Shown piece after piece: positions 1 through 6,463 of a stretch of 21,627 nucleotides of DNA. Every line of letters begins with the position of its first letter. The first letter of the stretch is position 1. The notes under the pieces were generated by a model. The model was not told where the DNA came from, did no database searches, and was given only the letters and a program-made list of their open reading frames with translations. This DNA comes from Colimorpha sp964483145 (GTDB lineage: Bacteria; Bacteroidota; Bacteroidia; Bacteroidales; P3): positions 1-21,627 of the forward strand of contig CAZAAK010000040.1 in assembly GCA_964483145.1 (NCBI GenBank), given 5' to 3'. Position numbers and translations under genes: made by a program.

Positions 1-54
1 ATTTTTCTTTCTGCAACCTATGCGGTTGTCTAAAATTCCGGGAGTATTATAGTG

Positions 55-84
55 CAAAGATAGGCGTTTTATTCCATACACAAG
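55..84 (-). promoter_or_regulatory. Probable leftward Bacteroidota promoter at window edge
   Basis: Read on the minus strand, positions 62-55 give TATCTTTG, an exact match to the TAnnTTTG -7 element. Eighteen bases upstream, 84-81 read CTTG, one base off the TTTG -33 element. The promoter points left, so its gene lies outside the window. A short inverted repeat, CAACC (14-18) and GGTTG (24-28), would fall in the transcribed leader. The -7 match is seen directly; activity is inferred. Confidence 0.45.
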
Positions 85-202
85 CTGCTTGACAGCATTT
101 TTATTCTTTTTAACACCCAACAAATCCAATCCTATCCCCTACTCACAACATTAAGTTACCCCACCTGCCAGACGCTATTGTTGTTGGACTTTGCCCCGCG
201 AT

Positions 203-241
203 GCCCACAGCAACTGCCGCTACCGTTGTGTTGCTGTGGGC
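203..241. repeat. Perfect 12-bp inverted repeat (hairpin)
   Basis: GCCCACAGCAAC (203-214) is the exact reverse complement of GTTGCTGTGGGC (230-241), with a 15-base loop. It lies about 150 bases beyond the stop codon of the minus-strand lipoprotein gene, so it could be its transcript end or 3' processing signal. No T run follows on either strand, so it is not a classical intrinsic terminator. Confidence 0.6.
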
Positions 242-289
242 CTTCTGCTAGAAGAATAAGCCTGCAGCATGCATAAAGCTAGCAGAGGG
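241..289. repeat. Second inverted repeat adjoining the first
   Basis: TCTGCTAG (244-251) and CTAGCAGA (279-286) are perfect reverse complements. The stem extends outward to 241 and 289 with one T-G wobble, giving about 11 pairs. The 27-base loop itself contains the small palindromes CTGCAG and GCATGC. It directly abuts the hairpin ending at 241. Confidence 0.5.
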
Positions 290-306
290 TTACCGCTCTG
301 GTACCC
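287..306. repeat. Third short inverted repeat
   Basis: GGGTTACC (287-294) pairs with GGTACCC (300-306) with one bulged base and a 5-base loop, and is followed by a run of seven C (304-310). With the two preceding repeats it makes 203-306 a compact structured stretch. No gene is seen in 1-390; the rest of that interval shows nothing else I can name. Confidence 0.35.
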
Positions 307-390
307 CCCCTGCTGGCCTTGTTTGAACCACCGTTGAGGACGCTTGCAAAAGACGGTGAACACAACAGCGGGTAGTCGGAGTCGGTACTG

Positions 391-2196
391 CTAGTTATTG
401 ACTATCGAACGGGAGTCGGTATAGCCCGGAGCCGGTTTGACAAGCCGTACGGAGCGCATGCGCCACCACTGGTTGTCGTAGTCCGCAACAGAACCTGTCC
501 CATTGGTGTAGGCATTGCCTTGGGCAGTGGATATGAACCAAGTAGCGTACGGGTACTTGAAACTTAAATATCCCGACTCGTTAAATGCACCGCTTTTTTT
601 GCTACTGGTCCAATACTGCCCCTCCTCGAAAGTGCTGAAGATGTCAGAGCCATCGGTGCGTTCGTTTGCACTGTTATGGTAGTTCGAGCCCCAGCCTGCC
701 GCAGGCAAGAACATGGCACCGGCAGCTTCCATGCGTGCCCATTGGGCAGTGGTGTATACGTTGTGGGTAGCGGTGTCGATAGAGGTAATGGGGGTGAAGG
801 TCAGCCCCGAAGGCACATCGGCTTCGGTCCAGTCGTCGGGCAGCAGAACAAAGCCGTACACATAGTCGCGCGTGGTTGTTGCACCGCCTATGGTTACAGT
901 GCCCTGGTGGCCAATGATGTCGGTTATTTTGGCTTTGCCGTAGAGCCTACCGCTATTAGCACGCGTGCGCAAAAGGTAGTACCACTCTTGGGCAGAGAGG
1001 GTGAACCACGTTTGGGCGGGGTCGCCAGAAATTTGCTTATAGTAGCCCCAATCCTTGAAAACAGTGCTACCACTGGCCCAATCGCCATCACTCCACCGGT
1101 CGTAGGTGGACATTCCAAAATCATTGGCGGAACTATTGCTCCAACAGAAAAGGTCCATCGTGCTTGTGATGTGATAGCCACTGGATGTCAAATTCTTGCC
1201 TCCAAAGAAATCGTATTGGCGGTCGGCGAACTGCCAAGTGCCAGTGCTATGTTCAGTGCTGCCGATGTGCTGTAGATTGCCTTTGGAGAAGACTACTTTG
1301 AGGTTGTCGCTAACGGAGAAGTAACCGGTTAGGCTGTTGTCCTCGGCAGGGGCAGCACTGATGTGCGTGGGCACTATGTAGTTGCGCGGGAGGGTTACGT
1401 TGGTTTGGGTGCTGACTGAAACAGTACGCAGCTTTTGGGCATCGGCTGAGGACTGGTTAGTCTTCATGGTTTGAATTCGGACGGTGACAGCCTTGTTCGT
1501 GAAAGGGGGCAGAACCAAATAATACTTGCGGCTGTGGGCAGAGGCTCCGACGGTCTCGCGATCGGTGGGATCGATGTCCAGACAAACACGGTTTTGGCTG
1601 GTGCTACCTGTCATTGTTATGGCAGAGGTTGCACGGCTGAGCGAAGCCGTGCCAGTGCCGTAAAGTGCCTGGCCGGGCACAGTGACCTCGATGCCAATAA
1701 TGTCGTAGGCGTCGCTGGAGGAGTTGGTCCACTGGACCTCCAACAATGAGCAGAGGTTGTAAAAGCGGAGCCTTGAAGAGTTGTCGGTAAGGACAGCGGC
1801 AGCAGGGAGTTTGACGTTCTGCACGCCATTTGCATCGCACACATACCGTTGTACGCGGGGCAACTGCACGTGCTGACCCGTAGTGCCGCTAAAGCCGTTA
1901 ACACTGGAAGGCAACGTAGCGGGATAGGTAGCGTAGTAAGCATCGGCACTTGGCACTGCTACACTATATTGGGTGCCGTTTTTGACCACATCTACGGCCT
2001 CTCCGTTGACATTGATTTGCTCCCCATTGTCGAGGAAAACAGGGTTCCGGTTGCCATCGATATACAATTTGCCGGAGGAAGAGGCGGATTCGAGATTGAC
2101 ACCGAGGGTAACGACCTCAGAGTCCTTCTTGCAACCGGCAAACATCATGGTGCCAATGGTAGCTATGCCCAAGAGAAAAAATGGTATTTTTTTCAT
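391..2196 (-). CDS. Fimbrillin-like surface lipoprotein
   Basis: A 601-residue predicted lipoprotein. The N-terminus has a basic start, a hydrophobic core and a lipobox ending FAGC, placing the lipidated cysteine at residue 22; the following KKDSE allows surface or outer-membrane retention. Residues 23-285 resemble fimbrillin-like (FimA/Mfa-type) N-terminal beta domains of Bacteroidales: residues 88-94 read YATYPAT, and LVLPP occurs at 227-231. From about 290 a second domain starts with GYFSVSDNLKVVFSKGNLQ, a pattern common in Bacteroidales surface proteins (FSVS..K.V.FS.GNLQ). It ends with YWTSS (529-533) and RSVRLVK (581-587), as in Fibrobacter-type paralogous domains. The role is probably adhesion or surface display, but no ligand is visible. 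It is the second gene of a two-gene operon behind a small peptide gene (34-base gap). Family placement is from motif memory. Confidence 0.8.
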   Translation of the reverse strand: MKKIPFFLLGIATIGTMMFAGCKKDSEVVTLGVNLESASSSGKLYIDGNRNPVFLDNGEQINVNGEAVDVVKNGTQYSVAVPSADAYYATYPATLPSSVNGFSGTTGQHVQLPRVQRYVCDANGVQNVKLPAAAVLTDNSSRLRFYNLCSLLEVQWTNSSSDAYDIIGIEVTVPGQALYGTGTASLSRATSAITMTGSTSQNRVCLDIDPTDRETVGASAHSRKYYLVLPPFTNKAVTVRIQTMKTNQSSADAQKLRTVSVSTQTNVTLPRNYIVPTHISAAPAEDNSLTGYFSVSDNLKVVFSKGNLQHIGSTEHSTGTWQFADRQYDFFGGKNLTSSGYHITSTMDLFCWSNSSANDFGMSTYDRWSDGDWASGSTVFKDWGYYKQISGDPAQTWFTLSAQEWYYLLRTRANSGRLYGKAKITDIIGHQGTVTIGGATTTRDYVYGFVLLPDDWTEADVPSGLTFTPITSIDTATHNVYTTAQWARMEAAGAMFLPAAGWGSNYHNSANERTDGSDIFSTFEEGQYWTSSKKSGAFNESGYLSFKYPYATWFISTAQGNAYTNGTGSVADYDNQWWRMRSVRLVKPAPGYTDSRSIVNN

Positions 2197-2230
2197 TTCT
2201 TTTGCAGTTTTGACGTTGGAAATAGGTTAA

Positions 2231-2410
2231 TTAGTCGACGTGCCAGTTCCAGTTAAGGGTGCTTCCGTCTTGCATCCGCTCGTTCATGCCATCAATGTCG
2301 GTATTGGGCTGGACAATCTTGATGTCGGAGGTTGCCATGCCCTCCTCTACCTTGAATTCAACCACACTGACGGCCGGAGCCGAATAGTTTTTTCTGTCTT
2401 GCTTTTTCAT
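2231..2410 (-). CDS. Small peptide of unknown function, upstream of the lipoprotein
   Basis: A 59-residue product beginning MKKQDRKNYSAPAVSVVEF and ending NWNWHVD. An upstream in-frame ATG at 2449 would add 13 residues (MEETNTTAMQHVI). I prefer the ATG at 2410 because many Bacteroidales small peptides begin with a basic MKK stretch followed by Y..P.V.V.E, as here. There is no signal peptide, transmembrane segment or cysteine. The C-terminal half is polar and acidic with two tryptophans. Only 34 bases separate it from the lipoprotein start, and both share the promoter near 2640. It may be a leader-like or modified peptide or a partner of the lipoprotein, but nothing in the sequence decides this. 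Confidence 0.65.
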   Translation of the reverse strand: MKKQDRKNYSAPAVSVVEFKVEEGMATSDIKIVQPNTDIDGMNERMQDGSTLNWNWHVD

Positions 2411-2635
2411 TATTACGTGTTGCATTGCTGTTGTATTTGTTTCTTCCATCTGTCTGTGCCACTACCCAACAGACCGTTGTTCCAAACCGTTGCTCCTACC
2501 TCCCCGAAAAGCCAAAACACAACCCAAATTGGCGGAAGAAAACGATTTTATCAAGGCCTGCGGCTACTCAAAAAAAATGTGAACTAATTATTTTTCATCA
2601 ACTTATATATTTCAACCACTTTATTTAAGGCGTGG

Positions 2636-2668
2636 CAAAGGTATCTTTTTTTATAGGGGGGGGGTAAA
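2636..2668 (-). promoter_or_regulatory. Promoter of the peptide/lipoprotein operon, homopolymers in spacer
   Basis: On the minus strand, 2643-2636 read TACCTTTG, an exact TAnnTTTG. The best -33 candidate is TTTA at 2668-2665, one mismatch from TTTG, separated by 21 bases. That spacer includes nine consecutive C (2664-2656) and seven A (2652-2646). Transcription would begin near 2629 and leave a leader of about 220 bases before the ATG at 2410. The 2411-2845 gap holds this promoter, the leader, the T/G tract at 2758-2771 and the inverted repeat at 2817-2836; no other gene is seen. Confidence 0.6.
2646..2664. repeat. T7 and G9 homopolymer tracts
   Basis: On the plus strand seven T (2646-2652) are followed by ATA and nine G (2656-2664). 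Runs of this length are prone to replication slippage, and these sit inside the operon promoter spacer. Confidence 0.85.
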
Positions 2669-2757
2669 TTATCTCATCTTTTATTCATTTTTAACGCTTT
2701 AACGCATTTTTTTACCAAGCAAGCATTGCTTTGCCCAAAAGACTTCTCTCTGTCCAA

Positions 2758-2771
2758 TTTTTTTGGGGGGG
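2758..2771. repeat. T7-G7 homopolymer junction
   Basis: Seven T (2758-2764) run directly into seven G (2765-2771), about 75 bases before the DUF5686 start codon. No convincing -7 element overlaps it, so its relation to expression is unknown. Confidence 0.8.
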
Positions 2772-2816
2772 TGAGGACGGCTAGGAAGAGGCAGGCACAA
2801 TAAAAAGTCGGGATTG

Positions 2817-2836
2817 TCGTTTGGACGGGCAAACGA
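2817..2836. repeat. 7-bp inverted repeat just before the DUF5686 start
   Basis: TCGTTTG (2817-2823) and CAAACGA (2830-2836) are perfect reverse complements around a 6-base spacer, ending nine bases before the ATG at 2846. It could be a leader hairpin affecting translation or a protein-binding site. Confidence 0.5.
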
Positions 2837-2845
2837 TTTATTTCT

Positions 2846-5545
2846 ATGCTAATATTTTCAGGGGAAAATGTGTGGCGGAGCTGGAGCAGGCTGTGGGCAA
2901 ACGTTTGCATCGCCCCAGGCAGAGGGCGGTGGTGGAGAGTGGTAGTGCTAGTGCTGATGCTGATGCCAGCAGGCGTGGCGGCACAGACAAAAGGAGACGG
3001 AGACAACAAGGGGGGAAGAGCCCCAAAGGTGGAAAAGACGGGGATACAAGGCCGCGTGGTAGATGCGCAAACAGGCGAGAAATTGCCTTTTGTGCAGGTA
3101 GGTTTTGTGGGCACCCATATCGGCACCAGTAGCGATATGGACGGGCGCTTTGTGCTGACCAACACCGAGGGACACACCAAAGTGCAACTACACATGCTAG
3201 GCTACGAGCCCAAAGAGATAACCCTGGCGCGGGGAGTAATGAAACGCGGTGCAAAGATTGAACTCTCACCCAAAGCCGAAACCCTGCAGGAAGTGGTGGT
3301 GACCTCGAAAAGGGGACGGCGTAGCCGCTATCGACGACGGCATAATCCCGCTGTGGAGCTAGCCCAAAAAGCCATCGCCCACCGCGACAGCAACCGCTTG
3401 GCCAGCCAGGAACGTTACAGCCGTGATGTCTACGAAAAACTGACCTTGGCGCTGGACAACTTTCAGCCGGACTTTTCCCGGCACAAGCTATGGAAACACT
3501 TGCCTTTCCTAGAAAAGTACATCGACCAGACCCCCTTTGACGCCACCCCGATACTAACGGTTTCGATGCGTGAAACAATGATGGAACAGACCTACCGACG
3601 CCGACCTCGCCAACACCGCACATATGTAACGGGCTATCGCATGGAAGGGGTAGACCAGGCCTTGGGGCAGGAAGGCATTGACGAGAGCCTGGCTGCAATG
3701 TTCACACAATTCGAAATCTATGATGCCGACATCGAGCTGATGCTCAACCACTTTGTTGGTCCACTCTCGCCTACAATGGCTATATCTTTCTATCAATACC
3801 ACATTACCGACACCGTGGAGGTGGATGGGGTGAAGTGCGTGGAGTTGTCGTTTGTGCCAGCCAACAGGCAGAGCTACGGCTTCAGTGGGCAGCTGTACAT
3901 TGCTTTGGACAGCACCTATCGGGTGGCACGTTACACAATGACGGTGTCGCCAAAGGTGAATCTGAACTTTGTGCGCGACCTAACCATTGAACAACATTAC
4001 GCCAAGCTCGATGATAGCCACTATGTTCCTGACCGACAGGACATCTACTGCCGTCTTTACGTTCACCGGAAACTGCAGGAGCTCTATGCCCACCGGGTGA
4101 CGGTATGCAGCCGCTACGCCTTTGGCGACCAAGCCCGGGCGCTACCCGACAGCATCTTTGGCCCAGGAGTATACCACGTGGTCCGGCCAGGGGCCACAAA
4201 GATACTGCGCCGCGTGTGGAATAGCCAACGGCCGATAGAACTAACCTTCAAGGAGACTATGCTCGACAGCCTGAAGGTGGAGCTGGCGCGCCTACCAGCA
4301 TTTCAGACGGTGAAAAGTATTGGCGAGGTAGCCCTAACAGGCTATGCGCCCACCACCAAAGAGCGGCAGGAGAGCAAGGTGGACATTGGGCCTGTGTTCA
4401 ACACACTGAGCCACAACAACGAAGAAGGATGGCGGCTGCGGCTAGGTGGCATGACCACTGCCCGACTCAACCCCAACCACTTTGCCGAAGGCTACCTAGC
4501 CTACGGTTTTGGCGACCGAAGGCCCAAGTTCAATGCCCAATATCTCTATGCTTTCGACAAGAAGGAAAACAACGCCTACGAAGCCCCACGAAGCGGACTG
4601 AAGGTGATAGCGGGCTACGAGTTGGAATCACCGGGGCAAAATTTCGGTCGCTACACGCGGGACAACATCCTAATGTCGACTTGGCGACCAAGAAAGTCGC
4701 AGTACGTGAGCACTCTGGCAGTAAAGTTATACAAGGAATGGCGCAACCACCTAAGCGTGGACGCATGGGCATCGCTACAACGGTTCGAGCCTGCCGGAGC
4801 GCTACAATACAAGCGCGTGAATGCCGACGGAACGTTGAGCAGTGTGGAGCGGTTTAGCGAAGCGCAGTGTCGTTTTGACCTTGGATTCACGCCCAACAGG
4901 GCCTCGGAGAGCTACCGGCCGGGGAGCTCGGGCTTGCTGAATATCGACAGGGACGCCCCATCGCTCCACTTGAGCCATCGGGTTGGGTACATGGAAGGCG
5001 GATTCTTCTACCAACGGACGGACTTTGTTGCCGAAAAGCGATTCTGGTTGGGGGCCTTCGGCCACATCGAAACTAAACTCAAATCGGGCATGGTTTGGAA
5101 CAGAGTCCCCTACCCTCGCCTTTACTTTCCCGATGCCAACAGCAGCCTGATGCTGAGCGAGGGTGCCTTCAACACCATGCAACCAATGGAATTTGTGATG
5201 GACCAATACGTTGCATTCTTTGCCACCTATCACTTGAAAGGATGGGTGCTGAACCGCATCCCGCTAATCAACCAGCTACGGTTGCGCGAAGTAGTGGGGT
5301 TCAACATCCTATATGGCGGGTTGACATCCAAAAACAGCCCCTCGGCCGAGAACGGTGCAGGACTTTTTGCACTGCCCGCAGGGGTGGGCCAATTGGGGAA
5401 GGAACCTTATATGGAATACAGCATAGGCGTGGAGAACATATTCAAATTCATCCGAGTGGACTATGTGCGGCGCCTGACCTACGTGGAAGGAATTCCGGCT
5501 AACAGGCGCGGGATGATACGCATCGACTTTAAATTCACCTTATAG
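2846..5545 (+). CDS. DUF5686 / carboxypeptidase-regulatory-like outer-membrane protein
   Basis: An 899-residue predicted outer-membrane protein. A hydrophobic signal segment (about 31-46, ending PAGVAAQ) follows an unusually long, arginine-rich N-region of about 30 residues. The ATG used is the only one before that segment apart from those within it; GTG at residue 9 is an alternative start. Residues 66-140 form a carboxypeptidase-D regulatory-like fold (IQGRVVDAQTGEKLPFVQV, then DMDGRFVL), followed by LQEVVVTSK (148-156), the usual junction in Bacteroidota outer-membrane proteins. From about 167 the sequence NPAVELAQKAI.HRDSNR matches the start of DUF5686. The C-terminal half is rich in alternating aromatic residues and ends in FKFTL, as for a beta barrel. 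DUF5686 has no established biochemical role that I know. A second barrel gene follows after seven bases, suggesting an operon. Confidence 0.82.
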   Translation: MLIFSGENVWRSWSRLWANVCIAPGRGRWWRVVVLVLMLMPAGVAAQTKGDGDNKGGRAPKVEKTGIQGRVVDAQTGEKLPFVQVGFVGTHIGTSSDMDGRFVLTNTEGHTKVQLHMLGYEPKEITLARGVMKRGAKIELSPKAETLQEVVVTSKRGRRSRYRRRHNPAVELAQKAIAHRDSNRLASQERYSRDVYEKLTLALDNFQPDFSRHKLWKHLPFLEKYIDQTPFDATPILTVSMRETMMEQTYRRRPRQHRTYVTGYRMEGVDQALGQEGIDESLAAMFTQFEIYDADIELMLNHFVGPLSPTMAISFYQYHITDTVEVDGVKCVELSFVPANRQSYGFSGQLYIALDSTYRVARYTMTVSPKVNLNFVRDLTIEQHYAKLDDSHYVPDRQDIYCRLYVHRKLQELYAHRVTVCSRYAFGDQARALPDSIFGPGVYHVVRPGATKILRRVWNSQRPIELTFKETMLDSLKVELARLPAFQTVKSIGEVALTGYAPTTKERQESKVDIGPVFNTLSHNNEEGWRLRLGGMTTARLNPNHFAEGYLAYGFGDRRPKFNAQYLYAFDKKENNAYEAPRSGLKVIAGYELESPGQNFGRYTRDNILMSTWRPRKSQYVSTLAVKLYKEWRNHLSVDAWASLQRFEPAGALQYKRVNADGTLSSVERFSEAQCRFDLGFTPNRASESYRPGSSGLLNIDRDAPSLHLSHRVGYMEGGFFYQRTDFVAEKRFWLGAFGHIETKLKSGMVWNRVPYPRLYFPDANSSLMLSEGAFNTMQPMEFVMDQYVAFFATYHLKGWVLNRIPLINQLRLREVVGFNILYGGLTSKNSPSAENGAGLFALPAGVGQLGKEPYMEYSIGVENIFKFIRVDYVRRLTYVEGIPANRRGMIRIDFKFTL

Positions 5546-5552
5546 ACGTAGT

Positions 5553-6227
5553 ATGAATAGTAGCATAAGAAACATAACCTTACTTTTTGTTGCCACCTTG
5601 TTGACCATAGGCAATGCTAGTGCGCAAGAAATCGATGATGAGCCAGCAGAGCGCCAGAAAGTAAGCGTTGGGGCGTTGGTAGGAGCAAATATCTCGGGTA
5701 TGAGAGCGAGCCTGCCGCAGGGAAAATTCAGTACCAAAGCAAGCATAGGGGGCGAGATATGCCTCTTCACAGAATATCACATCAACCGAACTTGGGGCAC
5801 CCGGCTGACTATAGCGCCGGCTATGGAAAGAACAGGCTGGATAGCAGGGCAGACAAAAAGTGAGATGATGAGCACGGGGGTGCTGGATATTGTGCTGGGC
5901 GCGACCATTCGCCTTCCGGCAGGAGAGCATTTCTGGACTATTGGGCTGGGCCCCTACAGCCGTTTTGTGGTTGGAGGCGCCATGGATGGCGAGGGACAAT
6001 GGCCCTATACCTTGCAGGTGGGGCAGGACAGCATCACGGGCGAACCTTGGTATGCGATGGACAAGTTCGGGTCGGGGTTTGCCGTTTTTGCAGGATTCGA
6101 AAGCCGACGGGGCTTGATGGTACATGCCGAGGTGCGAGCGGGGCTAACCAACATCCTCAACCTCGAAACCTACCACGGAAGGCTATGGCCATACAAGGCT
6201 GTGCTGGCAGTGGGTCAGAGGTTCTGA
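5553..6227 (+). CDS. Small outer-membrane beta-barrel protein (PorT-like)
   Basis: A 224-residue protein with a clear signal peptide (1-24, ending NASA before QEID). The mature part has repeated GxxxG/aromatic beta strands: VSVGALVGANISGM near the start, then EICLFTEYHINRTWG, FWTIGLGPYSRFV and a final strand ending VGQRF. A C-terminal phenylalanine is the usual barrel-assembly signal. This fits the PorT/OmpW-like outer-membrane barrel families of Bacteroidota. The start lies seven bases after the stop of the DUF5686 gene and no promoter is visible between them, so the two are probably co-transcribed and may act together. The substrate is unknown. Confidence 0.75.
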   Translation: MNSSIRNITLLFVATLLTIGNASAQEIDDEPAERQKVSVGALVGANISGMRASLPQGKFSTKASIGGEICLFTEYHINRTWGTRLTIAPAMERTGWIAGQTKSEMMSTGVLDIVLGATIRLPAGEHFWTIGLGPYSRFVVGGAMDGEGQWPYTLQVGQDSITGEPWYAMDKFGSGFAVFAGFESRRGLMVHAEVRAGLTNILNLETYHGRLWPYKAVLAVGQRF

Positions 6228-6247
6228 GTTTGGAAAGGTAGAAGCGC

Positions 6248-6264
6248 TTTTTTTTGGTGGGGGG
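6248..6264. repeat. T8-GG-T-G6 homopolymer tract
   Basis: Eight T (6248-6255), GGT, then six G (6259-6264), shortly after the barrel gene ends and about 30 bases before the palindrome upstream of feoAB. No stable GC stem precedes the T run (only the loopless palindrome AAGCGCTT), so I do not call it a terminator. Confidence 0.7.
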
Positions 6265-6294
6265 ACTACACTGCCGCCTAGGCCAAGCAGAAAA

Positions 6295-6312
6295 ATCACT
6301 ACAAGTAGTGAT
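6295..6312. promoter_or_regulatory. Perfect palindromic operator candidate upstream of feoAB
   Basis: ATCACTAC (6295-6302), AA, GTAGTGAT (6305-6312) is a perfect 18-base palindrome with a 2-base centre. It overlaps where the -33 element should be for the -7 box at 6335. A 2-base loop and the absence of a T run argue against an RNA terminator; this geometry suits a dimeric repressor. An iron-responsive Fur- or DtxR-type regulator is the natural guess for a feo promoter, but the sequence is not the classical Fur or DtxR box. Confidence 0.6.
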
Positions 6313-6334
6313 GCACCATGTGGAGCGAAGAGAG

Positions 6335-6342
6335 TATCTTTG
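6335..6342 (+). promoter_or_regulatory. feoAB promoter -7 element
   Basis: TATCTTTG matches TAnnTTTG exactly. No TTTG is present at the -33 spacing; GATG at 6310-6313 lies there and belongs mostly to the palindrome. A weak -33 with an overlapping operator is typical of a regulated promoter. The leader would be about 115 bases. Confidence 0.5.
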
Positions 6343-6463
6343 CGCCGACTTGACGAGGGGGCTAAATTGCACTTAAAAATAGACAAAGCACTATAAATTA
6401 GGTAGGTGCATAAGACGAGCGAACGGTGGTAGACTGGCTTTTGGCAACAAAAAAAACAACAAT

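Noticed and set aside
676..1275. 199-codon plus-strand frame inside the lipoprotein gene
   Set aside because: The opposite strand has a lipobox, domain motifs and a promoter; this frame has none.
2717..2733. Plus-strand promoter for the DUF5686 gene (TTGCTTTG at 2726-2733)
   Set aside because: One mismatch in the -7 box and no TTTG at the right distance; too weak to call.
2844..3698. 284-codon minus-strand frame opposite the DUF5686 gene
   Set aside because: Low-complexity Cys/Pro/Arg-rich translation, overlapped by a strand with a carboxypeptidase-regulatory and DUF5686 pattern.
6241..6264. Terminator after the small barrel gene
   Set aside because: The T8 run is preceded only by the loopless palindrome AAGCGCTT, so no usable hairpin forms.
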